Origin: Gadus chalcogrammus
Lineage: Eukaryota; Chordata; Actinopteri; Gadiformes; Gadidae
Assembly (NCBI RefSeq): GCF_026213295.1
Contig: NC_079419.1
Coordinates: 27,443,206-27,507,205, forward strand
Length of the DNA stretch: 64,000 bases
Reading direction: 5' to 3'
Shown here: piece by piece, positions 37,100 to 48,306 of the stretch
Position numbering within the stretch: position 1 is the stretch's first letter
How the letters are laid out: each line of letters starts with the position of its first letter
Position numbers and translations under genes: made by a program
Notes under the pieces: generated by a model
The model's database searches: none
What the model was told of the DNA's origin: nothing
The model's input: only the letters and a program-made list of their open reading frames with translations

Positions 37100-37320
37100 G
37101 CACACCCTTTCTGAAGCCTCTCTCTCGCTTTCTCTCTCTCTCTGTCCCTCCCTCTCTCTCTTTCTCTCCCTCTCGTCCCGTTTTGTGGAGCACCTTCATT
37201 GTCTGACAACACTCCCATTCAGAAAGCATTGGTTTACATTTCGTTCTGTGTAGCACGCAAAAAGTCGGACTATCGTACTCTGGAACACGCTTCAATAGAT
37301 TAACGTTCGTGCGCATGAGC
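37100..37320. repeat. Orphan partial copy of the 355-bp tandem unit
   Basis: It runs from the (CT)n part through the ATTGTCTGACAACACTCCCA block to GTGCGCATGAGCA, matching 1310-1505. It is a single unit outside both IR1 arms, in the orientation of the left arm. Confidence 0.85.
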
Positions 37321-37536
37321 ACGCAATCGCGTGATACTGGGTTGGTCGCACACACGCATTTGTGTATGTCACCATGGGTAAATCTTTCACATGCACTGTA
37401 GGCCTACGAAATGCACAACCATTCTCAGCACTCCATTTTAGGAACTATCAATGTTGTACATTGTAACAACAAGCCTGCGTGAAGTTTTAACTTGTCTCTC
37501 ATGATGTTAGTGCTGCTTGTGTTATTTAACAGTCGT

Positions 37537-37608
37537 CATGAGCAAGAGGAAGCAAGAGGGTTGCAGAGACATTCGGCAATGTTTTGCCTCGTCTCAGAAA
37601 ATAAGCAA
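37537..37608 (+). pseudogene. Possible first exon of a transposase-like gene
   Basis: ATG opens a 24-codon frame starting MSKRKQEGCRDIRQCF and ending at a good donor (AAG then GTAAGTAAAG). Short basic MSKRK-type N-termini precede zinc fingers in several hAT/ZMYM-like transposon proteins. A possible later exon after TTCAG at 39058 reads ASEPAGETESLEDES and then stops at TAG (39117-39119). Weak evidence only. Confidence 0.35.
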
Positions 37609-37673
37609 AGTAAGTAAAGAGGGGTGAGAAAATGATAAGTGTTAACCTATCAGTTGTACCATTACAGTACAGT

Positions 37674-37868
37674 AGAGTTAATAGACTACAAAAAACTAGC
37701 CATAGAATTATTGTCATTCAGATCAAAAGTGGTTTGTTGACTATCTGAAAAAGGAACAGTACTTGTTATCTGATAATATTTCTTCCCTGTGGCATGTCCA
37801 CTTTGGTGGATGAAAGGATGAAAGCAGTGTGTGTCAATCTGGTAGTGACATAGAGGTGAGTAGCCTAA
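37674..37868. repeat. IR3 right-arm flank
   Basis: Reverse complement of 32899-33085 with about one visible difference (CACCGCT versus CACCTCT). Pairing stops beyond 37674. Confidence 0.9.
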
Positions 37869-38797
37869 AGGTGCGAACACACCAAGCGCGTACCTCGCGT
37901 ACCATGTACGCGCGTAACGCAGCTAAAATGTTGCTTGACCATTTTGCGTCAAAAATGGTCAGATACGCGCGTACGCATACGCGCGTAGATGAGACCACCC
38001 AAAACTCCCCCCCCCTCAGCCTGTGGCTGCGCTGGATTTAGGAGTCCGAGGAAGGAAACCCAAACGCCGCCGTGTTTGGGTGGATGATAGAGCTTGGATC
38101 GGGTTAGATTAAATAATCTCGGATATAAATAACAATAATCGGGTTAAATAACTTCACATGGTGTGTCTGGTGTGTTTCCAGCATTCGTAGTGTTGATCAG
38201 CAGAGAAATAGTCCGCCAAGACGTTGAGGTTGCTTAGCAATCAGAGACTCTTTCCATGCAAGTGAACGGAGCGTTCACTCTTCTTCATAACTATCAAACC
38301 AAACATCCTTCACATTCACCGAGCGAACATTATGAAAGTAAAATGCACATTTCTCGCTAAAAATGTTTCCATAAAAGCATTTAATGGCGTAACTATGTTA
38401 CTATTTCCACACAGAATAAAGAAAGATGTCGGCCGTATGCTTCTGTCCAAGCTCACTACTCTCTGCCAGTGACGTCGGGTCAAGCTCAACGCTGATTGGC
38501 TATTGCGGCGCGTATGAGCGTAAAAAGTTAAATTTTTTGAACACCTCGCGTACGCGCGTATATGTACGCACGTATATGTACGCGCGTATATGTACGCGCG
38601 TATATGTACACGCGTATATGTACGCGTGAATATATACGCGCCTCATACGCCCCTAACGCGAGTAAAATGTCTCTTATACGCATGTAACACGTGTACGCGT
38701 CTCATGCATGTAACGCGTAAACCAATGGTTCCCTATGGAAAAAATGGCGATTTTATACGCGAGGTACGCGAGATACGCGTCTGGTGTGGCCGCACCT
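37869..38797. mobile_element. Harbinger-like element, copy 2 (inverted relative to copy 1)
   Basis: 929 bp with the same termini as copy 1. The flanks are TAA (37866-37868) and TTA (38798-38800). The related locus at 39121-39155 reads GCCTAAGAGAGGAG without any element, so the insertion point is TAA/TTA, as expected for PIF/Harbinger. It contains the longer CGCGTATATGTA minisatellite (38545-38640). No transposase is present. Confidence 0.85.
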
Positions 38798-38800
38798 TTA

Positions 38801-39225
38801 GAGAGGAGTTCTGCAAACTAATAGAGCCTTGGCTTTTCCTATGTTCAATGCAATTTGTAAGTTACTTTGGATAAAAGTGTCTGCAAAATGATTGTCAAAG
38901 AGCAAATTTTAATGGTTTAAACCGAATTGTGACATTAGAGCAGAATCCTGTTGGCAGTGGCACTGATGTCTATAGTGTGTTTCAATAGTCTACTGGTAAA
39001 TAGTTTGCTGATATCTGTGATATTATTCCTTCCATGTTTCCTCTGTTGTGTTCAGAGTAGAGCTAGTGAGCCAGCGGGAGAGACAGAAAGTTTGGAGGAT
39101 GAGAGTTTGTCAATCTAGTGGTGGCATAGAGGTGAGTCGCCTAAGAGAGGAGTAAATATGAAAGGTTAAGACCGAATCATGACATTCAAGCAGAATCCTC
39201 TTAACACGCATGTATATAGTGTAGG
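38801..39225. other. Diverged duplicate of the Harbinger copy 2 flanks, with empty site
   Basis: 39100-39210 resembles the sequence on both sides of copy 2: TTTGTCAATCT, GGCATAGAGGTGAGT, GAGAGGAGT and AAGCAGAATCCT all recur in order. It is therefore an old local duplicate lacking the element. Confidence 0.7.
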
Positions 39226-39335
39226 GTTGTCAAAAAAATGTATACTCAGATACTAATCGATCAAAATTAGAAAAAATAATATCGGATTAGATACTTATGT
39301 GCAACAATATCGATACTAAAATCGCTATCTTCATC
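39226..39335. repeat. hAT-like terminal sequence, isolated
   Basis: TAGGGTTGTCAAAAAAATG followed by ATACTCAGATACTAATCGAT and further ATCGATAC-type blocks resembles the end of some fish hAT elements. I found no partner end or target duplication for it. Confidence 0.4.
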
Positions 39336-40104
39336 TCTTTTTTTTCTCGCCTCCTTCAGTTGACACACAACTCTACACAGCAGCGTTGCAGTTGCTAATA
39401 TAGCAATATAATCATTATTAAGTCAAGTTTCAAGTATAATGTATGTATTCATAGATTAATCCATAACTAATCAGAAAACATTTAGGTTATGTCCTTGACA
39501 TGTCTAATTCTTTAACAGTGCATCATTCAATACGGCTAATGGTTTCACCATGAGATTAGCTCAGTGCGCTCTCTCTTGAAACTCATCTATGTACTTATTA
39601 AACAAGTGGATGAAAATATCAGAAAATCTATGTTTTCTGAGGGGTAACAAAATTTTGGGGTGACTTCTATTTAGGTCCATGAGATAGATGCACCTGGGTG
39701 GGTTTTACTCAACATTGGCAAATGTGATGGTTATGCAATAAAAAATGTAATGGAAGTAAGAACTGGCTGGATTTTGTGTCCTTGTTGTGGTGGTGCAGGT
39801 GTTTGTTTGTGTGTGTTTTTTAAAAAAGACAAAACATCAATGAATGTAATGTGGAAAAAAAAAAGGACTGGATTGGTTGAAATATTGAGGAGCACAAAAT
39901 GTTAGATTTAATTTAAAAAGTAAAGGAAAACAGAGCTCTGAAGTATACGTATGTGTGTCAACCTTTTCCTAATTTCAAGTCTTCCACACTCCCAGGCTGC
40001 TTGGTCACATCCAGTATTAAAGTGTTTTAAACATCCATCCCTAAAAAGGTCTTCAAAATTAGGTGCAAGGTATTGAGATTTTGCTCTCAGAGTGCACCAG
40101 ATTA
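39336..40104. other. Unassigned stretch
   Basis: AT-rich, with no gene. Around 40105-40195 it passes into a G/C-homopolymer-bearing block beginning (minus strand) CAGAGGTGTAGCCATGG, probably the end of a further DNA transposon that cuts the hAT transposase gene to its right. Confidence 0.45.
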
Positions 40105-41905
40105 ATGCATGTTCAAAATCTTTGCCTGGGGGGGGGGGGCCGGACCTCGCCCCCAGGCATTTGTCCCCCCCAATGTTGAAACCATGGCTACACCTCTGGC
40201 TTGAGCCTTGGCCAGTTCAAGTCTTCTCTTCCATGAATTAGAGAGGGCACTCACCACCTTCTTGCAGACGCCAACTGCTCGTTCCACTTGGGGTAGTTTC
40301 ACACTTCGCTCTGTGTAAATTTAGGAGAAGATAAAAATATAGATTTATATATTACACTTTACAGGACAGGTAACACTTATTATATTTTCGATCAATTTTT
40401 ATTGATAAATTATATTTTATTGTTAATTTATTTTATAGAGGTGCCCCATGGGGTTGGGAAAAATCATGACTGGATTGTTTTCAAAGTCAGGGGGAGCATT
40501 CTGGATTTTAAGCTTTTAAACTGGCTTTTAAATGCTCAGAAACTCAATTGCAGACATATTTTGTCATGTATGGCTGATACTAAAAAAAAATCTTATTCTT
40601 ACTGAAATATATTTTTACATTGTTTTAGACACTCACCAATGGCTAGATGAAGACGGTGACCAAAACATTGTAAGCGTGTCCAGTCATTCAGCCGAAGTGC
40701 AAGGATGTTGTTTGTGGCGTTATCCGTGGTGACACAGACTAGGTGATCCTCACGCAGTCCCCACGACTCAAGAGCTTCCCTGAGATCTCTGGCTATAATT
40801 TCTCCCGTGTGGTCATCTGGGAAATAGCTTGCCTGTAAACACCGACTGCAGAGTGTCCAGTCTCAAATAAAGTGTATCGTCAGGCTAATATAGGGATGTG
40901 TTGTTCGGCTCGACCACATATCTGTTGTTACAGCATAGTGCAATACCTTGTGGATTTCCTCCTCTACTTTGGCCCGACACTCTTGATATAAATGAGGCAA
41001 CTGGATTCGAGTGAAGTATTTTCGGCTTTGCATTGTGTACCTTGGGTCGAGTGATCGCACCAACTCACGAAACCCCTGTTTCTCGACCGTGTAAATTGGG
41101 GCCATGTCTTTACAGGTGTAAATTGCAATGGCAGCCGTTATCTCCTTCCATCGCCGTGAATCTTTGTCATATGGTGTGCCGCGGGCAAAAGCTTCTTGCA
41201 AGGTCTGGGGTTTGTTTTGAGCACTCGACGACTGTGCTTTTATGGATTTCATCCGTAGACTGTCTCCGTACTGTTTTTCGTGATTCTTATGTAGGTGATA
41301 AAATAGATTGGTGGTGTTTGAGTCTGGTGAGGGGACCAGTTTGCGGCATACTTTACAGCAGGGGTTTTCAAAGTGGTAGAGAGTGAGCCCCCCCTCAGAG
41401 AACAAAATTCAGCTGAGCCCCCCCCCCCCAAGAAGAAATGTTCTAAAGACCTGTGTTTTGAAAGCTATCTTAATTATTTTACACATTTTAAACATCTCTG
41501 ATCATAATTTTAAAACATTTGAAACATATTTTTTAAACATATTTTTTAAACATTTTAAACATATTTCTGAAACATTATAACATCTTTGTGCGTTTTTAAA
41601 CACATTAAACACAATTTAACAACTTTATCTAAGCATGTTTTAGCTTAACCTTTTTTTAAATACATTTGAACATCCTAATCTGTGTAAACTGCCAGTTTAC
41701 ACAGATTCATTCAGGGTCCCCGACTCTGAATTTTCAGAGTCGTATCAGATCTGCTTTTTCAGTCCAGAGATTCGACTATTCGGCGGGGTTTGTTTACCGG
41801 CGTTGCTATGGTGACCTACATTATATAGACCAATTTTCACCTTACGTCAGAACGACGTCACACAGGTTCAATCGCGCATGACGGTGGCAAAAGACAAACA
41901 GAAAA

Positions 41906-44111
41906 ATGTCGTGTTGTGCCGTGGGATGCCAGAATCGTAATTATGTAAACAGTGACCTGAAGTTTTACAGAATACCAGCAGATAACAACTCGTTTAATGC
42001 AAACCGCAGACGTCGTTGGTTACAAGCTATCAGAAGATCCGATTGGAACAAAGACCTTATTAAAAATGCCAGACTTTGCAGTTCACACTTCATATCAGGT
42101 AAGTTAACCTAAGAACTTCACTCAATCAGACACATCACTCGGTTTGGCTTACAACAACAAAATAATGGTAAAGTAGTACGCTTATCTAACGCTAGAACAC
42201 AGAATAATGTAGTTTTAGTCGTTTTAGCTAACTTACCTTAAATTGTGTTACGTTGTCTTGACGACTAGCTAGTCTCGTATGCTTGGCAAACTCAGGCTAA
42301 ATTTACCTGTTACACTATCGTACTGTCAATAACTAGAATATTGTTTTTTGGACAGGAGAGGTCTCCATGGACTTCAATAGTCCCGACTTTGTACCTTCTG
42401 TCTTTTCCTTCGCAACCCAGTGTGAAATAGACAAAGGAGATACAAAACTTGAGAGGTAAATATTGTCACTTTAGCCTTATTTAGTTGCTAACTGGAATCA
42501 CATTGCATGCATCAAAATGCAGAGAATGTATGGCAAGTAAGGTCAGATAGTTTTTAGATAATTTGTCAGACCAGATTTTTGTAATGTCTACATTGTCTTG
42601 TGAAGCCCTGTTAAGCTATGCTATGTAATTTACACTTGACTTGGTTTTGGTACCTGATAACCTCCTATGATCTACCAAGCAACTAAACTGTTTTGGACTG
42701 ACTGTTTGACCTCATCTCTGTGTATCAGATTTAAGAGGAAAAGAAAAAGGGAAGAAACCATCCACAGACCACCAGATGATGTACAGCGGTCCAAAGAAGC
42801 TAGTGATGAGGCTTCTGGAGCTTGCCTGTCCTCAGATGACTGCAGAATGGAGCCTGGTGCTGATCAATGCACTGGTAAGAGCTTATAATACCTTAACTAA
42901 TGTAGGGCAGTCATTATTAGGATCAGGTTTTGTTTATATATTGTTTAATACAGCATAACTGTGTTGTTAATGACATTGATCATTATTCTGTTTAGCACAT
43001 GCTGTTTGAAAACATCCTTAAAAAATATTGAGAAAAGCTCAACTTAAACAAGTGACAGTGCTTATTTTATTAAGTCTTAAGTCTATTAATATCTATTTCA
43101 GAAGCCACAGTCCCAAAGGTTCTCCATGATGATCTGAAACACAAGTACAGCCAACTTTCTACAGAGTGTGTCAACCTGCGTTTGGAGATCGACAAACTGA
43201 AAACTGAGAATGAGGAACTAAAGGCAACACTCATGAATACACAATTTTCCTTTAGCTCTATCAAGAGTAAAGCAGTGCAGGTTCTGTTTTTCACAGGGCT
43301 GACCAGTGTCTTATTTGAGTGGTTGAGTCACAAACTTAAAGACAGTGTAGAGGTTGTGCGTGGCTCTATGAACCTGAAGGATCATCTATTGATCGTCCTA
43401 ATGAAACTTAGACTAGGGCTCTGCAACAAGGATATTGCTTTCAGATTTAATGTCACAGAAAGTGACATTTCAAACATTTTGAGAAGTTGGCTCCCTGTTA
43501 TGTCTGCGACTTTAAAGCCTCTCATAAAGTGGCCAAGCAAGCATGCAGTATTAAAGAATATGCCAAAATGTTTTAAACCTAAATATAAACATTGCAGGTG
43601 CATTATTGACTGTACAGAAATTTTTATCAATAGACCCACAAATTTAACCTCCAGAGCCCAGACGTACTCGAATTATAAAAGCCACAACACTATTAAATAT
43701 TTGATTGGCATGTCACCTTCAGGAGCCATTTCTTTTCTGTCGGCAGGTTGGGGTGGGCGAGTTTCAGACAAACAAATTACAGCTGAGTCTGGATTTTATG
43801 ACCTTCTAGAGCATAATGATGAGATACTAGCAGATCGGGGTTTTACCATCAGAGATGAGCTTGCCACACGTGGTGCCACACTTAGGATCCCTCACTTTAC
43901 CAAAGGTAAAAAGCAGCTCTCTGCTCAAGAAGTGGACATATCAAGGCGTTTGTCTAATGTGAGAATACACATTGAACGAATAATAGGTAGATGGAAAAAT
44001 TTTAAAATTCTGACAACTATTATTCCACTCACACAGGTTGACCTGTTAGACGATATAGTGATTGTTTGTGGAGCACTAACAAACCTTTGTAAATGTATAG
44101 TCCCAAGATAG
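41906..44111 (+). CDS. ISL2EU THAP-domain DDE transposase, four exons, 482 codons, open
   Basis: Exons 41906-42098, 42356-42455, 42729-42874 and 43102-44111 have GT/AG borders and matching phases, giving 482 codons without a stop. Residues 1-65 form a THAP finger (CCAVGCQNR, the RRWLQAI tryptophan, LCSSHF: C2-C-H). The linker contains PDFVPSVF, seen after THAP in this family. A coiled coil (LRLEIDKLKTENEELKA) follows. A helix-turn-helix (LGLCNKDIAFRFNVTESDI) comes before the DDE_Tnp_4-like core: IIDCTEIF (D), LADRGF (D) and IERIIGRWK (E). The final exon begins well before the internal Met at 43182. It cuts and joins ISL2EU ends and looks capable of coding for a full enzyme. Confidence 0.92.
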
Positions 44112-44231
44112 CTTAATTTAGATTTATTCTGTAAGTAACTGTTTATTGTCATCAACACAATTAATTGCACATTCAAGTGTTAAAATGTAAAATATTAGTA
44201 CTGTATTAAATCATTTGCTTCGAAGAACATT

Positions 44232-47200
44232 TCATTCATCATTTTTGCACTGTTCACAACACCAATCCACAACCTTTCTTCTTACTCTAGCACATGTGTA
44301 GTGGAAATGGTTCTTGCACTTTGCACAGTCAATCATCATTCCAAAGTCTGGCCTTTGACAGTGTGAGCAGACTCTAGGTGACTGCATCAGTGGATCCATG
44401 CTGCGTGTTAACAGCTCAGGCAAAATACTCTGTTTGAAGAACTTTTCAGCTTTAGGCAGGACTGCTTGTAGCATTTCTTCATCTCTGGTGATGCGGTTGA
44501 TAGCAACAACTTGCTTTGTCCAAACCACAAAGTCGCAGTACTGGGTGTTGCATACAAACATGTGTAGCTGAACTTGATGGTAGTATTCATGATTCTTCTT
44601 TAATTGTAGTGCTTTGTCTAAGCAGAACTGTGTGTCCTCGCTACTCCCTGTAAGACCATCACGGTATTTGTATGGACACTTAATCTCTAGGGTTGCTTTC
44701 CCACAGCAGGTACAGTTTGCTATTCCATCCGGCGATGCCCCAAGATGTGGTTTGTCTGGCCGCACAACAAGACCGCAAAGCTCCACTTCAAAGTTGGAAT
44801 GTTGTGCTTTCATTATTTCTGTGTATTGTCTTCTGGCTGTGTCCTCCATATCTCTTCCCCAAAGTACTGCTGGCACATGGGACAAGTCTTGTTTATTGTA
44901 GTGCATTACCTGTTTTACAAGGTTTAGTTTAGCTGTTTCGGTTACTACAGTGTATACACGATGTAGGGTTGTGCTTGTTATCCTTCCATTTCTGTGTGTG
45001 TGCCAGGCCTGAGACTGTGCCTGATTTTTAGTTGTAAGCTCAAGGTTTACACACTGCTCATTAGTTAACCCCTTCCTCAGTTTTTCAAAAGTCTCTTCAC
45101 TCCTCTCTTGTAGTTGATTTTTGCAGAGGCATCTCAGATTGGCATCATACAGAGCGACTAGTGGCTCTGGGAGGTCTTCGGCCTCTGTGTCAGATTCTGT
45201 TGCGGAATCTGTGTCACTGAGTTCCATGGTAGTGAGTACAGCTGCGTTAGGTGCCAGTAGTTTCAATTCCGCAATGTCTTCATCTGTCAGTTCTGAATAC
45301 ACAAAATAAATATTAGATAACTTATTTTCATACATCTGCCATTAATAGTTACATGACCCTGATTATAACGTATGTATTTACATTAATTATAAAATATAAT
45401 GAATACCTTATTGCTATATGTACATGACCTGATCTTGCCTACATTCAGATTGTGCCTACCGTTTACATTATTCTGTCCACGCTTTACTCTGACTGGCTTC
45501 AGTTGGGTGTCTGTCCTTTTAGCCTTTCTGAAGCAGATCTCGCTTAGTCTGGCTGGTTTCACCTCTCTCTTGGATGTGTGGATCCACATATTTGTCCCTG
45601 AAGTACAACACCTCTCCGTCTTTCCCATCCTGACCCACACCTCAACTTTGAACATTAGTGCAGCTGCATGGCTGCAGCATGACCCTAACCTGAACAAAAC
45701 ATTTTTTGTACGTTAGGCTTTACATATACGTAAGGGCAGGCTAACAACGGTTTTAGCTATGATTTCCAGCAAATAAGCAGTTACATTTTGTTACAGTGTT
45801 ACAGCTAGGCTACAGTGTTACAGTTACAGATTAAATTGCTGACACTGACAATTGGGTAAATAATGAACATTTACAATAGTAAACTTATGTTGGTTTACAT
45901 ACCCAGCCATACGGGTGCAGTTCGCAGTAAGAATACAGTTGTTGGTCTTGTTGACGATAACCCAGGCCTTGTACAATTCTGTCTTCTTTCCCTGTCTTTG
46001 GCCAGGCAGAACCTCCGTCTTCATCACAACGAAGTTTTGAACATTGTAATCATGCCATAGTATGTCTTGGACATGACCACACAGAACAAAATTGTAAGCA
46101 TCCAGAGACTTGTACGCTTTTAGCTTCTCCCGGGTATATACACTTGGAGTTTCGATTAGGTCAGGGGTTTTCAAAGTGTGAGAGAGTGAGCCCCCCCTCA
46201 GAGAAAAAAATTCAGCTGAGCCCCCCCCCCCCCAATTTTTTTTTCTAAATACCTGTGTTTTGAAAGCTATTTTAAATATTTTACGCATTTCAAACATCTC
46301 CGATCATAATTTTAAAACATTTGGAACATATTTTTGAAACATTTGAAACAAATTTTTTAACATATTTTTTAAACATATTTCTGAAACATTACATATTTTT
46401 GCGTTTTAAACAACAAAATGTAACAACTTTATCTAAGCATGTTTTAGCTTAACCTTTTTTAAATACATTTGAACATCTTAATCTGTGTAAACTGCCAGTT
46501 TACAGATTCATTCAGGGTCCCCGATTCTGAATTTTCTGAGTCGAATCAGATCTGCCTTTTCAGTCCAGAGATTCGACCATTCGGCGGGGTTTGTTTACCG
46601 GCGTTGCTATGGTGACCTCAATTATTATAACCAACTGAAAACGACGCCGGTTTGAAACTAAAACTGTGATTCTGAAAAAAGTATAAATGCTATCAAAATT
46701 CCGTTTAGATAGTATTGAAGATACAAGTGTGTAGTTTTGTTTAATGGTTTGAACGATGGTAAACGGTTAAAAAGGAATGAGTTACGATGTCTAGAAGTAG
46801 GTGTATCAGAATGGGCTGACGTCTTCAATGAAAACAGCTGAAAACGAAGCAGTATGAAACTAAAACTGTGATTCTGGAGACATTTTAAATGATATCGAAA
46901 TTCTGTTTCGATATTATTGAAGATACAAGTGTGTAGATTTGTTAAATGGTTTGCACGAAGATAAACGGTGGAAAATTGATTTAGTTATGTTACTTCTACA
47001 GTTGAAGTACGACTGATGATTTGAATCATCGTCTTTCAGGGTTTTCTTCGGGTTTATTTTTTTCTCACGTCGCGCCCCCCCTGAAGAACTCTGGCGCCCC
47101 ACAGTTTGAAAACCACTGGATTAGGTAATTATAAATCTCTGGCCACTGGATGCTAGGCCATTTCGTTTCATCATTTAACCATTGACAAGGTGCTATTGCA

Positions 47201-47301
47201 AACGGATCTGGAAGACGTATCCCACTGCCCACTAACGTCAATTTGGCTAAATAACAGTGTTTATCACTCGGTGACAGGCTATTGAAATATGTCGAAAACA
47301 T
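44232..47301 (-). pseudogene. ISL2EU YqaJ-type nuclease with SWIM and PHD-like zinc regions, split by hAT copy B
   Basis: Minus-strand exons: 47301-47119 joined (after removing the hAT) to 46153-45904, then 45689-45460 and 45292-44232; about 574 codons with phases that fit. A SWIM-like finger spans the first intron (CTRMAG, then GLGSCCSHAAALMF). The usual C-x-C is C-T-R here, so one zinc ligand is lost. The nuclease shows RNGRITSTTLHRV, VLWGRDMEDTARRQY, GASPDGI and LEIKCPYKY (the D...E-x-K metal site) and HQVQLHMFV. The C-terminus has CSHCQRPD, CAKCKNHFHYTCAR and CCEQC, a C4HC3 PHD-like pattern. Its role in ISL2EU movement is not established; YqaJ relatives are phage-type exonucleases. The hAT breaks the gene between codons for NYLI and ETPS. 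Confidence 0.88.
46162..47118. mobile_element. Non-autonomous hAT (957-bp family), copy B, in the YqaJ exon
   Basis: 957 bp with ends CAGGGGTTTTCAAAGTG and CAGTTTGAAAACCACTG. The direct 8-bp flanks GATTAGGT (46154-46161 and 47119-47126) are perfect. It reads as copy A without ISL2EU. The poly-C patch after GTGAGCC and the internal 200-bp tandem repeat are shared with copy A. Confidence 0.95.
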
Positions 47302-48252
47302 TTTACTAATCAGATCTAATCATTATTAACTATAATATTTTAAAAATCTATCTAGGCTACTTGTATTATTATCCGAGTGGTCCTTTTGCCGTTATAAATA
47401 ACTACCCTTTCGCTGTTTTCTGCCACCACCCTGCGCGCGCATCCGAATGTTTACAAATAAAAAATTGGTCTATAAGCAACTGAAAACGATGCCGGTTTGA
47501 AACTAAAACTGTGATTCTGAAAAAAGTATAAATGCTATCAAAATTCCGTTTGGATAGTATTGAAAATACAAGTGTGTAGATTTGTTCAATGGTTTGAACG
47601 ATGGTAAACGGTTGAAAAATGAATGAGTTACGATGTCTAGAAGTAGGTGTATCAGAATGGGCTGACGTCTTCAATGAAAACAGCTGAAAACAAAGCGTAA
47701 TGAAACTAAAACTGTGATTCTGAAGACATTTTAAATGATATCGAAATTCTGTTTAGATATTATTGAAGATACAAGTGTGTAGATTTGTTAAATGGTTTGC
47801 ACGAAGATAAACGGTTGAAAATTGATTTAGTTAGGTTACTTCTACAGTTGAAGTACGATTGATGATTTGAATCATCGATTTTCAGGTTTTTTCGGGTTTA
47901 TATTTTTCTCACATCGCGCCCCCCCCCTGAAGAACCCTGGCGCGCCCCACAGTTTGAAAACCACTGCTTTACAGAATACGTTTTTTTGGTCCGTGTCCGA
48001 CTTTTCAAAACCAAACCACGTCCATGCGATTGAAGTAGCCCCTCTTTTAGGTACGAGCTCACTTCTTGGCTGGTCGTCAGAGTCCTTCTCCTGTTCAGAC
48101 GTTTCACGTTCACTCTCCTCCATGTTTGTTCGTGTTGCATTCATGTGCCGTGTGGAACGTAAAGCGTCGTCCAAATGCCGAAAAATATTAGCGTAGAGAG
48201 TGTGATTTGCGACAAGACGATATAAACGATGGAGCATAATATGAAACGACAT

Positions 48253-48295
48253 TTTTATATCTTCACACGATGTATATCGTCATATCGCACAGCCC
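48253..48295. repeat. hAT terminal inverted repeat, 5' end of the BED-hAT
   Basis: On the minus strand this begins TAGGGCTGTGCGATATGACG, a common fish hAT end, and leads directly into the BED-finger gene. The 8 bp outside would be AACATACT; no matching partner was found to the left. Confidence 0.65.
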
Positions 48296-48306
48296 TAAAC
48301 ATACTA

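Larger units (their letters stand above)
41824..47474. mobile_element. ISL2EU-type DNA transposon, two genes, split by hAT copy B
   Basis: Ends GACCAATTTT and AAAATTGGTC are perfect inverses, each next to TATA. The empty site in hAT copy B (GACCTCAATTATTATAACC) shows that a TA-type target is involved. A THAP-DDE transposase on the plus strand and a YqaJ-type nuclease on the minus strand converge at 44111/44232. That pair is the known gene set of the ISL2EU superfamily. Without copy B the element is about 4.7 kb. Confidence 0.88.
41359..47966. mobile_element. Non-autonomous hAT (957-bp family), copy A, with ISL2EU inside
   Basis: The left end CAGGGGTTTTCAAAGTGG and right end CAGTTTGAAAACCACTG are imperfect inverses. 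Direct 8-bp flanks CTTTACAG lie at 41351-41358 and 47967-47974. Its own DNA is 465 bp (41359-41823) plus 492 bp (47475-47966), total 957 bp, exactly the length of copy B. It holds an internal tandem repeat of about 200 bp (GAAACTAAAACTGTGATTC in each unit) and no gene of its own. Confidence 0.92.
40200..48252 (-). pseudogene. BED-finger hAT transposase gene (ZBED-like), split by a 6.6-kb insertion
   Basis: Minus strand. The N-terminal half lies at 48144-47967 (candidate ATG 48144 or 48123) and shows the BED start SIAWTWFGFEKSD up to NVFCK. After the inserted hAT the frame resumes at 41358 with VCRKLVPSPDSNTTNLFYHL and KNHEKQ, completing C-x2-C and H-x4-H of the BED finger. It continues to 40630 with VTTDMWSSRTTHPYISLT, DDHTGEII, VTTDNATNN and FGHRLHLAIG, ending at a donor. 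A further exon, 40305-40200, reads KLPQVERAVGVCKKVV and NSWKRRLELAKAQ. An in-frame TGA (about 40867) interrupts IHFI/DW. The C-terminal dimerisation region is absent. CTTTACAG, the 8-bp duplication, encodes the CK junction. Confidence 0.85.

Noticed and set aside
39550..39620. A-box-like TAGCTCAGTGCG, possible tRNA gene
   Set aside because: No B box and no cloverleaf at the right distance.
39226..48295. 39226 and 48295 as the two ends of the BED-hAT
   Set aside because: The terminal sequences differ (TAGGGTTGTC versus TAGGGCTGTG) and the 8-bp flanks (ATATAGTG versus AACATACT) do not match.
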